A DNA stretch of 64,000 bases, from positions 1 through 64,000 of the forward strand of contig NZ_MLFN01000008.1 in NCBI RefSeq assembly GCF_002095315.1, given 5' to 3'. The position numbers were made by a program, and so were the translations under genes. The notes under the pieces are model-generated. The model was not told where the DNA came from and searched no databases. It was given only the letters and a program-made list of their open reading frames with translations. Positions 10,091-19,004 of this stretch are shown here, one piece after another. This DNA is from Pantoea conspicua. Lineage in GTDB: Bacteria; Pseudomonadota; Gammaproteobacteria; Enterobacterales; Enterobacteriaceae. The stretch's first letter is position 1. Each line of letters opens with the position of its first letter.

Positions 10091-11542
10091 ATGGAAACCC
10101 GGCAAAAACGCTACAACATGAAATATGTCATGCTCTGTTGCACCGTCGCCGCCTTTGGCGGTCTGCTGATGGGCTATGACTCATCGATTATCTCTGGTGC
10201 TATCGAACCGCTCAGTGACTATTTTCAGCTCACCCCAGCTGAAACCGGCTGGGCCGTGTCAAACATCCTGCTGGGCAGCCTGGTGGGTTGTTTTATTGCC
10301 CCGAAGCTCAGTGATAAATTTGGCCGCAAAAAATCACTCGCCATTACCGCGTTGCTGTTCACCGCCTCGGTGGTCGGCACCGCTATCGCCCACAACTTTT
10401 TCACCTTTGTCGCGTTCCGCATCCTCGGTGGATTAGCGATTGGCCTGGCCTCAGTGATCTCGCCGATCTATCTGGCAGAACTGTCACCGTCGAAGTTTCG
10501 CGGCCGCACCAGCGCGCTCTACGCCGTCTGCTGCGTTGGTGGACAATCGGTGGTGCTGCTGACCAACTACATCATCAATAAATCGATGCTGCCCGAGGCG
10601 ATGGTTGATATCGGCTGGCGTTACATTCTGGCCACCGCGCTGGTGCCGTGCGCGCTGTTCATCTTTTTCATTGCTTTTATTCCGGAGTCGCCACGCTGGA
10701 ACGTGCTGAAAGGCAAAGACAAAGAGGCGCTGGATACCCTGAGTAAAATTTCAAACCCGGCACACGCAGCGAGCGTATTCGATGAGATTAAACAGTCGTT
10801 CTCTGATGAGGCCGCCAGCCGCCATCAATCCCGCTTCCGTCTGAATAAAACCACGCTGCCGTTGTTGATCATCGGTATTGGTCTGGCGGTGGGCAACCAA
10901 ATCAGCGGCATCAACGTGATTCAGTATTTCGGCCCGACGTTGCTGAAAAATGTCTCCGGCAGCACTGATTCAGCGCTGCTGCAGACGTTCTGGCTGTCAG
11001 TCTGCCAGTTTGTCGGCGTGCTGATGGGGATGGCGCTGATCGATAAAGTCGGGCGGCGTAAGCTGTTGCTGCTGGGTGCGATTACCTCCGCCATTTTCCT
11101 CGCCTATACCTTTATCGCGTTCTATTACCGACTGCCAGGGCTGCTGGCGGTGGTGGGTTTGTTTGCCTACATGGTGTTCTTTGGTATGACCTGGGGACAG
11201 ATTGTCTGGACCGTACTCGGCGAGCTGTTTCCCACCGAAATTCGATCAATCTGCGTGGGCATCTCCATCTGCGCCATGTCGATGGCAAACTTTGTTATCA
11301 GCACCACGTTCCCGATCCTCAACAGCAACGCTTTCCTGCTTGAGATGTTCCACGGCGGTTTCCCGTTGTTGCTGTTTGCGCTGTTTTCACTGGGTATGTA
11401 CTTCTTCACTTTTCGCTATCTGCCAGAAACGGCTGGACTGCCGCTGGAGAAAATCCATGCGCGCGTACTGGATAAGTTTAATATTGACCCGCGCGAAGCA
11501 GACGAGGCGATCAGCGTGCCGGTTAGTGACGTCCGATCATAA
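10091..11542 (+). CDS. MFS sugar porter (sugar:proton symporter family)
   Basis: Inner-membrane monosaccharide transporter of 483 residues, related to XylE/GalP/IolT-type sugar porters. It shows the diagnostic motifs GGLLMGYDSSIISGAI in helix 1, DKFGRKKSL in the 2-3 loop, PIYLAELSPSKFRGR, the IPESPRW block after helix 6, GNQISGINVIQYFGPTLL in helix 7 and YLPETAGLPLEKI at the C-terminus. AGGAG precedes the ATG at 10091. The substrate cannot be assigned; pentose, hexose and inositol are all possible. The upstream palindrome suggests repression in the absence of substrate. Confidence 0.88.
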   Translation: METRQKRYNMKYVMLCCTVAAFGGLLMGYDSSIISGAIEPLSDYFQLTPAETGWAVSNILLGSLVGCFIAPKLSDKFGRKKSLAITALLFTASVVGTAIAHNFFTFVAFRILGGLAIGLASVISPIYLAELSPSKFRGRTSALYAVCCVGGQSVVLLTNYIINKSMLPEAMVDIGWRYILATALVPCALFIFFIAFIPESPRWNVLKGKDKEALDTLSKISNPAHAASVFDEIKQSFSDEAASRHQSRFRLNKTTLPLLIIGIGLAVGNQISGINVIQYFGPTLLKNVSGSTDSALLQTFWLSVCQFVGVLMGMALIDKVGRRKLLLLGAITSAIFLAYTFIAFYYRLPGLLAVVGLFAYMVFFGMTWGQIVWTVLGELFPTEIRSICVGISICAMSMANFVISTTFPILNSNAFLLEMFHGGFPLLLFALFSLGMYFFTFRYLPETAGLPLEKIHARVLDKFNIDPREADEAISVPVSDVRS

Positions 11543-11546
11543 AAAA

Positions 11547-11564
11547 AGGCAGCTCACGCTGCCT
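11547..11564 (-). terminator. terminator of the ROK gene
   Basis: AGGCAGC (11547-11553), loop TCAC, GCTGCCT (11558-11564). Read on the reverse strand the hairpin is followed by a run of T (A tract 11541-11547), so it terminates the ROK gene. It lies directly after the stop of the convergent sugar porter gene and may act on both. Confidence 0.7.
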
Positions 11565-11575
11565 GATAACCCGTG

Positions 11576-12709
11576 TCAACCGACCCGCTGCTCGGTCTGC
11601 TCAATCAGCGCCAGCGCCAGCCCGTTGGCCGGGTCGATGCGGTTATCAAGAAAAAGCAGCTGGGTATGCGCGGCGGTAAAGGCGAGGGCGCTGGCCTGGG
11701 TGTTATCGCGTACCGCCTTGCAAAAGACCGGGCTGGCATTCCACGGACAATCAATCATGATGGTCGCCGGATTGAGCAGCAGCATAATCTGGCTCAGCGC
11801 CACCCCCAGATAGCTGCCCGCCTGCGCCATCACCTCATCCACTATCCGCGGCGCGCTGTCGCGGTTCTGCCAGCTCAGACCAGGCTGGCGCTGCGCCAGC
11901 TGCTGTTTTACCGCTGGCTGGCTGATCAACGCCTCAAGACAGCCGCGGCGGCCGCAGCTACAGCGCGGGCCTTCAGGCTGCACCGTCAGATGGCCCGCTT
12001 CACCGGCGGTCCAGCTGTGGCCGGTAAAGACTTCACCGTGCTGCACCAGGGCCCCGCCAATCCCCTCCGAGATACGCAGATAAAAATGACCGCTGTCGAC
12101 TGACAGACCGCGTTGCTGTACCGCCAGCAGTGCTGCAGCTTTCACATTGTTCATGATGCGGATCGGTAACCGGACGTGCTTACGCAGCGCGGTCAGCAGA
12201 TCCACATCCTGCCAGTCGAGGTGTGAAGAGAGATGCATCCAGCCGCGCCGGGGATCGACGATGCCGGGAAAACCCAGGCCGATACCCAGTAAATCGGGAT
12301 AACGACCGGCCAGTTCCCGGCATAGCATCGCCAGTTCGGCCAGCAGACGGGTCGGATTTTCAGTATCGGTACGCAGCGTCTGTTCAGCCAGCACCTGAGA
12401 AAAGTAGTCGCAGACCCGCCAGTGGATCACATTGCGTTCCACCATTACTCCTGCGCTTTTTAGCTTCTCTGGCCGCAGGCTAATCTCAATTTTGGGCCGT
12501 CCGGCCGCAGCCACGCTGACCGGCCCCAGCTCTTCGATCAGCTCCTGCTCCAGCAGATCATCAATGATCAGTGAGACCGTATTTTTGCTGAGCGATAAGG
12601 CCTGGGCCAGATCCTGGCGCGAAGTGACGCGCAGTCTCCGCAACTGGGTCATTACCCGTTTCTGGTTATTAAGTCGCAGTAAGGCGGGACCTTTGCCGTT
12701 TGCTTTCAT
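11576..12709 (-). CDS. ROK family transcriptional regulator
   Basis: NagC/Mlc-type repressor of 377 residues. An N-terminal winged helix (QKRVMTQLRRLRVTSRQDLAQALSLSKNTVSLIIDDL, about residues 18-55) binds DNA. The C-terminal ROK domain has a kinase-like fold with GIGLGFPGIVD, the E-G-H motif GEAGHLTVQPEG and the zinc-binding CSCGRRGCLE. I chose the ATG at 12709, which has GGTGA upstream; a TTG at 12724 is in frame. It lies 127 bases downstream of the symporter gene on the same strand and may be co-transcribed with it, which suggests that it controls symporter and sugar porter genes. The ligand is unknown. Confidence 0.85.
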   Translation of the reverse strand: MKANGKGPALLRLNNQKRVMTQLRRLRVTSRQDLAQALSLSKNTVSLIIDDLLEQELIEELGPVSVAAAGRPKIEISLRPEKLKSAGVMVERNVIHWRVCDYFSQVLAEQTLRTDTENPTRLLAELAMLCRELAGRYPDLLGIGLGFPGIVDPRRGWMHLSSHLDWQDVDLLTALRKHVRLPIRIMNNVKAAALLAVQQRGLSVDSGHFYLRISEGIGGALVQHGEVFTGHSWTAGEAGHLTVQPEGPRCSCGRRGCLEALISQPAVKQQLAQRQPGLSWQNRDSAPRIVDEVMAQAGSYLGVALSQIMLLLNPATIMIDCPWNASPVFCKAVRDNTQASALAFTAAHTQLLFLDNRIDPANGLALALIEQTEQRVG

Positions 12710-12836
12710 GGCGGATTCACCCAACAGAGGAGGAATAATTCAGTGTATCAGCCTGTGCCGGTTCGTCATCCCACACTTTTGCGCGCTGTTTCACACAACG
12801 AGGTGAGATCCCGCTGGCCGGCCGGGCGAGAAAGGC

Positions 12837-14348
12837 TTAACGCAGGATTTTCTGTTGCTCCGGGGCGGTAGCCGGCACGGGGCGATCCTGATTAAGCGCC
12901 TCCAGTAGCGCATCGACCTGCGGGCTGACCGGCGAGCGACGCAGCCAGCCCATCAGGGTAAACAGCAGCAACGAGGAAAACACCGGCGCTGCCACCAGGG
13001 TCGCCAGACTGGCGTCGTCGATCACAAACCGTACGCAGAAAAAGGTGCCGACGCCTGTGGCCCAGCTGACCAGCGCCGCTGTGCTGCCAGAGCGACGAAA
13101 AGCGGGCAGCAGGCCCAGCAGCATCGGAATTGAAATCGGCCCGACCAGCCCGCCAAACCAGATAACCAGCAGCGACAGTACGCCGCCGAACCGGCTGGCA
13201 TTCAGGGCGATCACCAGCGTGGTGAGAATAAACAGGAAGGTAATACAGCGCGCCACCGGCAGTGAACTCTGGCCGCGCGGAAAAGTACGTGGCCAGATAG
13301 CAGGCAGAATATCGCGGGTGACCACCGCCGTAATAGCATTAGCGTCTGAAGAGGTCATGGAAAGCGTATGGGTAAACATCGCCACCAGCATCAGTCCGAT
13401 CAGACCGTTGGGCAGTAACTGCATCGCCATCATCGACCAGGCGCGCGACGGGTCGGCCAGATTGGGAAACAGCAGCGGTGCGGCCCACATCGGCCAGAAC
13501 AGCACCAGTGGCCAGATCAGATAGAGCGCCGCTGACAGCAGCGCCGCCTTGCGCGCTTCGCGTCCGTCCGGTGCGGCGATAAACCGCTGCGCCAGATTCC
13601 AGGTGCCGCCGTTGTAACTCAGGGTGTAGATCAGCAACCAGGAGAAGATAAAGCCGGTGGTGTAAGGGCCCTGCACGATTTGCAGGTGGCTGGCCGGCAG
13701 CCGATCCCAGATCGTCAATAGTGCGCCAGCGCCGCCGAGCTGCAGCCCAACCGCCACCAGCATCACCAGCGCGGCGACAAACTGCACCAGAAACTGACCA
13801 AAATCGTTGCAGGCATCGGCCCACAGACCGCCGATGATGCTGTAAAACAGACTCAGCCCGCCAGCAATGGCAATGCCCGCTGGCAGTTCGAGGCCGGTAA
13901 AGACGTTGATAATCACCGCAATGGCGGCCCATTTCGCCCCGACATCCACCGTTTTTAGCAGCACGCCGCTGCAGGCCAGCACCATCTGGGTCGGCAGGTT
14001 ATAGCGGGTCAGCAGATACTCGGTAGGGGATTCAATCTGCATATAACCACGCAGCCTGGCCCAGCGCGGGGCAAACAGCGATGAACCGATCAACACCGCC
14101 AGCGAGATCGGTAGCGCCCACCAAAACCAGATGGTAATGCCCATGTTGTACGCCACCGCGCCATAAGCCACAAAAACGGCGGCGCTGTAGCCAGACATAT
14201 GGTGGGAAATGCCGGAGAGCCACCAGGGCATCCGGCCACCGGCGGTAAAGAAATCACGGGTATTGCCGACTCTGCGCATCGCCCACAGCGTGATCAGCAC
14301 AATCATCAGCGCGTAGAGCGCAATTACAGCGTAATCAAGCAGGTTCAT
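12837..14348 (-). CDS. sodium:solute symporter (SSS family)
   Basis: Inner-membrane transporter of 503 residues with about 13 hydrophobic segments. It opens MNLLDYAVIALYALMIVLITLWA and has SSS-family features: NTRDFFTAGGRMPWWLSGIS after helix 1, SIIGGLWADACNDFGQFLVQ, and SMTSSDANAITAVVTRDILP near helix 9, which resembles sodium-sugar symporters. The ATG at 14348 has GGAG six bases upstream; the GTG at 14360 is less likely. The substrate is probably a sugar or sugar derivative, inferred from the family branch and the ROK neighbour. Confidence 0.85.
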   Translation of the reverse strand: MNLLDYAVIALYALMIVLITLWAMRRVGNTRDFFTAGGRMPWWLSGISHHMSGYSAAVFVAYGAVAYNMGITIWFWWALPISLAVLIGSSLFAPRWARLRGYMQIESPTEYLLTRYNLPTQMVLACSGVLLKTVDVGAKWAAIAVIINVFTGLELPAGIAIAGGLSLFYSIIGGLWADACNDFGQFLVQFVAALVMLVAVGLQLGGAGALLTIWDRLPASHLQIVQGPYTTGFIFSWLLIYTLSYNGGTWNLAQRFIAAPDGREARKAALLSAALYLIWPLVLFWPMWAAPLLFPNLADPSRAWSMMAMQLLPNGLIGLMLVAMFTHTLSMTSSDANAITAVVTRDILPAIWPRTFPRGQSSLPVARCITFLFILTTLVIALNASRFGGVLSLLVIWFGGLVGPISIPMLLGLLPAFRRSGSTAALVSWATGVGTFFCVRFVIDDASLATLVAAPVFSSLLLFTLMGWLRRSPVSPQVDALLEALNQDRPVPATAPEQQKILR

Positions 14349-14498
14349 GGCGGACTCCACCCGGCCTGCCGCCTGGCTGGCAACGCGGCGCAGGCAGGTC
14401 AGCAGCAGGGCGACTGACGATGAATCGGTCCGGCGGCGTTACGCCGGCTGAGTGCAGAGACGCCGCTCAGCCGTGTGGTCAGCCCGGCGGGCAGGGGA

Positions 14499-15239
14499 TT
14501 AATATTCGTCGCCGCGGACCCGGCTGCGATAACTTTCCCAGTCGAAGCGCACCCAGAGGCTGTTTCCAAGTCGCATCCGGTCCATGACGCGTTCGCCAAG
14601 CAGCGCGTTCATACCGGCATGGTCAAGGTTAGAAAGCATGCCGGTCGGACGCTTGGAGGAGGATCGGCGATCCACGATCTGATTGATGATGACTTTTTCG
14701 TAGCGGGACTCGCTCTGCATGCCAATCTCATCAATCACCAGCAGATCAACGCTGCTGAGGTCCTGAATCAGTCGCTCTTCGGTAATGCCGCTGCTGCCGC
14801 TGAAGGTGCCTTTCATGCTCGACATCAGATCGGCGACCGTGACGATCAGCACGCTCTTACCGCGCAGGATCAGATCGTTACCAATCGCCGCCGCCAGATG
14901 GTTTTTACCGGTGCCGGGACGGCCCGAAAAAACAAAGCTGGCAATACTGCCGTCAAATTCGGCGGCGTACTGCCGCGCCAGATCCAGCGCTTTGCGCTGG
15001 CCCTCATTTTCCACCCGGTAGTTATCAAACGAGCAGTTCATATGCAGTTCACGGATACCGGAGCGGCCCATAATGCGCTGCATTTTCATGGCGCGGTTTT
15101 CACGCACAATCGCTTCAGAGCGCAGACGGCCCTGCTCCTGATTCCATGCCAGCAGCTCTTCGCCATTAGAAAATTTTGGTCGGGTGCCGGCAGGCATCAT
15201 TCTTTTCAGACGGCTAAAGAGATCGTTCGGCGTTTTCAT
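14499..15239 (-). CDS. dnaC: DNA replication protein DnaC (helicase loader)
   Basis: Loads the DnaB helicase at origins and, in the primosome, at restart forks. The 246-residue protein has the AAA+ Walker A GRPGTGKNHLAAA (about residues 107-119), Walker B LLVIDEIG and a closely conserved segment ending IINQIVDRRSSSKRPTGM. It is close to E. coli DnaC throughout. The ATG at 15239 shares one base with the dnaT stop (TGATG), so translation is coupled. A GTG one codon earlier is in frame but less likely. Confidence 0.97.
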   Translation of the reverse strand: MKTPNDLFSRLKRMMPAGTRPKFSNGEELLAWNQEQGRLRSEAIVRENRAMKMQRIMGRSGIRELHMNCSFDNYRVENEGQRKALDLARQYAAEFDGSIASFVFSGRPGTGKNHLAAAIGNDLILRGKSVLIVTVADLMSSMKGTFSGSSGITEERLIQDLSSVDLLVIDEIGMQSESRYEKVIINQIVDRRSSSKRPTGMLSNLDHAGMNALLGERVMDRMRLGNSLWVRFDWESYRSRVRGDEY

Positions 15240-15775
15240 CACTCACCTCGGAAACCATCGGGAATGGTACGGTCAGGGTCAGGCAACTGCGTGATATCAC
15301 GCTTCGGTTGCCCGCCGTTGGCGGCGCGGTTCATCTGAATGCTGCGCGCCAGTTTTTGTTGCCACTGCACATGGTGAAACAGCCGACCTTCTGCCTGCCA
15401 GTAGGCGACAAAGGCCGCCAGCTCGGTGGCGGTTACCGGTTCGCTCAGCGCCACGCCCCAGATGGCGGCCTGGCGGGTAAAGTCGGCGTCGGGCTGCCAG
15501 CCAGCATACATGGCGAACTTACCGACCGGCGCAGAGATGGCCGCAGGCGCATCGTCATACAGGCTGTCATCCAGCGCCACATCATTCGGCTGCCGGGCAG
15601 CGGCTTCCAGCGCCAGGAGCTGCGCCAGACGCGCCGGGGTGATGGCGTACATCACCGGCGCGTAATCCTCTAACACCGCCAGCGTACCGTTCTCCGCCTG
15701 TTGCAGCGCGGTCAGCGGGTCCTGACGGAAGGCATCCAGGCCAATGAGCGTTGAAGTTAAGATTTTGACTGACAT
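15239..15775 (-). CDS. dnaT: primosomal protein DnaT
   Basis: Primosome component for PriA-dependent replication restart. The 178-residue protein starts [38 protein letters not shown], very like E. coli DnaT, and has the conserved C-terminal block of the family near [26 protein letters not shown]. It forms a two-gene operon with dnaC, as in other enterics. Confidence 0.95.
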   Translation of the reverse strand: MSVKILTSTLIGLDAFRQDPLTALQQAENGTLAVLEDYAPVMYAITPARLAQLLALEAAARQPNDVALDDSLYDDAPAAISAPVGKFAMYAGWQPDADFTRQAAIWGVALSEPVTATELAAFVAYWQAEGRLFHHVQWQQKLARSIQMNRAANGGQPKRDITQLPDPDRTIPDGFRGE

Positions 15776-15885
15776 GAAAAGACCTGAGGTTAACGAACAC
15801 CTTGCGTCGGGACATCGCCGCCGACGCAGAAGTGTTTATTGTACCTTTTTTAAGGGTGCGGATCGCTCAAAAAGCGCGAGCATTA

Positions 15886-16559
15886 TCAGTGAGAGGTCGC
15901 CGGGGAGGTGGCATGACGGGCAGCGGCGGGCTGGGTCGCACTGACGGCGACAGCCGCCGGGCGCGTTTGCCATAAATAACGCACTGAAGCCAGCCAGCAG
16001 AGGCCGTAACCCAGCAGCTCGGTACCCTCTTCCGCCATGTTTTTAACCACGCGGTTGTAATCGCCCAGCATCAGATGCTGCCACAGCGAATGAATGCCAA
16101 ACAGGCGGGAAAAGACCAGCACCACCAGAAAACCGGAAGCCATCACCGGCCAGCTGCGGTGTTGCAGCAGCCTGGCCAGCGCGTGCAGGGTTTTTTCGGC
16201 GTCCGCAGCGCGACGGCCAGACAACCGGCCGTCACCGCCAGCGCGAACCAGATCCAGCTGCCGTGCTGGATAGTATCAAACACAAAGTCGAGTTCACGGA
16301 TCAGCATACAGCTATAGAAGCCCGCCACTAAGGTCAGCGCGCCGCGCTGTGCCGGACGGCGATGGGCAGTGATAAAGAACAGGACGGCAATCACCGCCAG
16401 CATAATTTCCTGGGTGGTTTCAGTAAAAGAGGTTTCGTGCAGCGCATCGTTCATCCAGGCCACATCGATATAGATGGGCAAAATCAACAGGGCGAGAAAG
16501 AGTGCTGCCAGTACGAAGACCGTGATTTCACGGCCAATAATTGTCAAATCGTTGCGCAT
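15886..16559 (-). pseudogene. hypothetical membrane protein gene, frameshifted
   Basis: Not recognised as a named family. Two overlapping reverse-strand frames (16559 to 16143, and 16224 to 15886) read as one protein of about 224 residues when joined. The first carries four hydrophobic segments and runs to LAVALRTPKK; the second continues KTLHALARLLQHRSWPVMASGFLVV with two more segments. The break is at a run of six A on the coding strand (six T at 16191-16196). A seventh A, or a -1 slip on AAA AAA, restores LRTPKKTLHAL. It could be a sequencing error, a real disruption or recoding. Confidence 0.65.
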
Positions 16560-16634
16560 AGTGTTACCAGTATAATGATTAGCGGACTCATTATATTTTA
16601 AACGACTGACGTCCTTTCTCTTTTTATGCCCCGC

Positions 16635-17336
16635 CTAGAAGCTGGCGCTGATGCCGAGACTATACAGCAACGGCTCATCACTATTCAGCGCACTGTTTTG
16701 TGAAAACGAGGCGAAAGCGGCCAGATTACGGTTTAACGGCAGCTGTGCCCCCACGCTAAGATCAATTCCGCTCTCCTGACGCGTGCCGACTGCCGTCTCG
16801 CGCCGATCGTTTTGTGACGACTCGTTCAGGGGACGGCTGTAGCTGAGCTGAGCCCACGGCGTAATCCATCCCTGCTGCAGATCGACACGCCAGCCGACGC
16901 TGGCAACCTGCTCACGGCTCTGCTGATCGCTGTAGTCACATTGCAGGCAGCCCATCTGCTGAGGATCGACCGCATATTGCGCCACCGGACCGGTGGTAAC
17001 GGCGTCGCCGACCGGCAGTTCCAGTCCGGCGCGATAGCGTTTTCCCAGCGGCGTGGTCCCGACGGTGCCGGTTTCACTGTGCAGCTCTACCGGCAGGCTG
17101 GCCGGCGAATTGAGCGCGGCCTCGAACAGGGCGCGATTCTCATTGCTGAAGTCGAGCGACGAGCGGGAGATTTTTTCTGCCAGAATGGTGTCGTAATCGG
17201 GGTGAGCCACGGTCATTGCGGGCGCAGCAAAGTCGCCGCCCCAGGCAAAGGTCGGTTGCGTCAAAAATAAAAGTCCTGCACCACACCAGACGCGTATCCG
17301 ATAGCGCTGGCCTCTCCACCCACTTTTCTGCACCAT
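16635..17336 (-). CDS. putative outer-membrane beta-barrel protein
   Basis: A 233-residue secreted protein. The N-terminus has a signal peptide (RIRVWCGAGLLFLTQPTFA). The rest is rich in alternating strands typical of an autotransporter-type barrel, for example VASVGWRVDLQQGWITPWAQLSYSR and SGIDLSVGAQLPLNRNLAAFASFSQNSAL, and ends in a C-terminal Phe (LGISASF), the usual outer-membrane insertion signal. It resembles the C-terminal part of autotransporters without a passenger domain. Two cysteines (C-x-x-C in MGCLQCDYS) are an oddity. GGAGAGGGT precedes the ATG. Function unknown. Confidence 0.6.
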   Translation of the reverse strand: MVQKSGWRGQRYRIRVWCGAGLLFLTQPTFAWGGDFAAPAMTVAHPDYDTILAEKISRSSLDFSNENRALFEAALNSPASLPVELHSETGTVGTTPLGKRYRAGLELPVGDAVTTGPVAQYAVDPQQMGCLQCDYSDQQSREQVASVGWRVDLQQGWITPWAQLSYSRPLNESSQNDRRETAVGTRQESGIDLSVGAQLPLNRNLAAFASFSQNSALNSDEPLLYSLGISASF

Positions 17337-17517
17337 ACCCTCTCCAGTCGGAGGCTGAAGTTATTCCCGGGCGTCTGGATTAACCACCGGTTTGTGAGCC
17401 TGTTTACTCGTCGTGAAAGTACCGATCATCATATAGTCGTTAGTTGTTTAACTATTGACCGATTGTTTCTAAGATCAAGCGCCCCGATAAAATTTTTCTG
17501 CGATAAGGAACCCGATA

Positions 17518-18078
17518 ATGCAACGATGCGGCTGGGTAACCCAGGATCCCCTCTATCTGACCTACCACGATACCGAATGGGGCGTGGCGCAAACCGACAA
17601 GCGCGCGCTGTTTGAGATGCTCTGCCTTGAAGGGCAGCAGGCGGGATTATCCTGGATCACAGTATTGAAAAAGCGGCAGAATTACCGTGCGGCGTTTCAC
17701 CATTTTGACCCGCAGGCGATTGCGTTAATGGACGATCAGGATGTGGCAGGGCTGCTGCAGAACAGTGGAATTATTCGTCACCCCGGCAAAATTGCCGCCA
17801 TTATCGCCAATGCCCGGGCGTTTCTGGCGATGGAAGCAAAGGGTGAGGATTTTGCCCGCTTCGTCTGGCAATTTGTCGATAACGCGCAAATTATTCACCA
17901 TTATCCTGACTACAAGCTGGCACCCACTACCTCAGCGCACGCCATCGCGCTCTCTAAGGCGCTTAAACAGCGTGGCTTTAAATTCATCGGCCCGACAATA
18001 TGCTATTCCTTTATGCAGGCCTGCGGACTGATAAACGATCACCAGACCGGTTGTTTTTGCCATCCTGACAATCTTTAA
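17518..18078 (+). CDS. tag: DNA-3-methyladenine glycosylase I
   Basis: Excises 3-methyladenine from alkylated DNA to start base excision repair. The 186-residue protein is typical of Tag: MQRCGWV, YHDTEWG, LFEMLCLEGQQAGLSWITVLKKR, FKFIGPTICYSFMQACG. The four zinc ligands of the family are present: Cys4, His17, His175 and Cys179. It lies upstream of yiaD, the order I recall in E. coli apart from genes between them there. Confidence 0.97.
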   Translation: MQRCGWVTQDPLYLTYHDTEWGVAQTDKRALFEMLCLEGQQAGLSWITVLKKRQNYRAAFHHFDPQAIALMDDQDVAGLLQNSGIIRHPGKIAAIIANARAFLAMEAKGEDFARFVWQFVDNAQIIHHYPDYKLAPTTSAHAIALSKALKQRGFKFIGPTICYSFMQACGLINDHQTGCFCHPDNL

Positions 18079-18193
18079 GCGCCGTTACGGGCAATTTAAG
18101 ACTTTCCCTTATCCTTTCCTGACTTTTACGCGGCATAATCGTGCCGCTTATGGGGACAGTTTTCCCCTGTGTGTCGAACGTAAGGGAACAAAA

Positions 18194-18856
18194 ATGCAGA
18201 AGAAATTGATCGCGATTACCTTGTTATTGAGCGGAAGCCTGGCCCTGTCCGGCTGTACCACCAACCCTTACACCGGCGAATCGCAGGCGGGTAAGTCAGG
18301 TGTAGGTGCCGGTCTGGGTGCCTTAGTGGGTGCTGGGGTTGGTGTACTCTCTTCATCCAAGAAAGATCGCGGCAAAGGCGCACTGATTGGTGCCGCAGGC
18401 GGCGCAGCGCTGGGTGGCGGTGTCGGGTATTACATGGATGTGCAGGAAGCGAAGCTGCGTGACAAGATGCGCGGTACTGGCGTCAGCGTGACCCGTGAAG
18501 GCGATAACATCGTTCTTAATATGCCGAACAACGTGACGTTTGACTCGAACAGCAGCAACCTGAAACCGGCGGGCGCGAATACCCTGACCGGCGTTTCAAT
18601 GGTACTGAAAGAGTATCCGAAAACCGCGGTAAATGTGGTGGGTTATACCGACAGCACCGGAACGCGCGCCCTGAATATGCGTCTGTCACAGCAGCGTGCC
18701 GAGAGCGTCGCCAGCGCACTGATCGTCCAGGGTGTTGCCAGCGATCGTCTGCGTACTCAGGGCGCAGGCCCTGATAATCCGGTCGCCAGCAACAGTACCG
18801 AGGCTGGAAAAGCGCAAAACCGTCGTGTTGAAATTACCCTCAGCCCGCTCGGCTGA
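18194..18856 (+). CDS. yiaD: OmpA-family lipoprotein YiaD
   Basis: Outer-membrane lipoprotein of 220 residues. A type II signal peptide ends LALSG before Cys21. Residues 30-80 form a glycine-zipper segment (GVGAGLGALVGAGVGV, GALIGAAGGAALGGGVGYY). The C-terminal 110 residues are an OmpA peptidoglycan-binding domain (VNVVGYTDSTGTRALNMRLSQQRAESV, NRRVEI). It is nearly identical in layout to E. coli YiaD (219 residues). A possible role in envelope maintenance rests on family knowledge only. Confidence 0.95.
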   Translation: MQKKLIAITLLLSGSLALSGCTTNPYTGESQAGKSGVGAGLGALVGAGVGVLSSSKKDRGKGALIGAAGGAALGGGVGYYMDVQEAKLRDKMRGTGVSVTREGDNIVLNMPNNVTFDSNSSNLKPAGANTLTGVSMVLKEYPKTAVNVVGYTDSTGTRALNMRLSQQRAESVASALIVQGVASDRLRTQGAGPDNPVASNSTEAGKAQNRRVEITLSPLG

Positions 18857-18863
18857 TTGCGGT

Positions 18864-18881
18864 CGCCCCCGAACGGGGGCG
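18864..18881 (+). terminator. probable yiaD terminator hairpin
   Basis: CGCCCCC, loop GAAC, GGGGGCG: a strong 7-base-pair stem just after the yiaD stop. No T run follows directly, so intrinsic termination may be weak. Confidence 0.5.
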
Positions 18882-18972
18882 CATTCACGCTATTGGCTTT
18901 TTCTGTAAAGATGAGTGTTAAAGGTTCCAGTAAGGTTTCTGTCCATAGAGCCACTTCAGGCTTTATGGTAGT

Positions 18973-18991
18973 CTGATCGAAATTTGATCAG
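18973..18991. promoter_or_regulatory. 19-base near-palindrome before the LacI gene, candidate autoregulatory operator
   Basis: CTGATCGAAATTTGATCAG pairs at 8 of 9 positions about a central base. It ends 13 bases before the ATG of the LacI-family gene at 19005, a place where the regulator could repress itself. The cognate protein is inferred from position only. Confidence 0.5.
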
Positions 18992-19004
18992 CGGGTCGTG
19001 TTTT

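Noticed and set aside
14475-15338. 287-codon forward frame opposite dnaC
   Set aside because: Shadow of dnaC, whose protein is highly conserved on the other strand.
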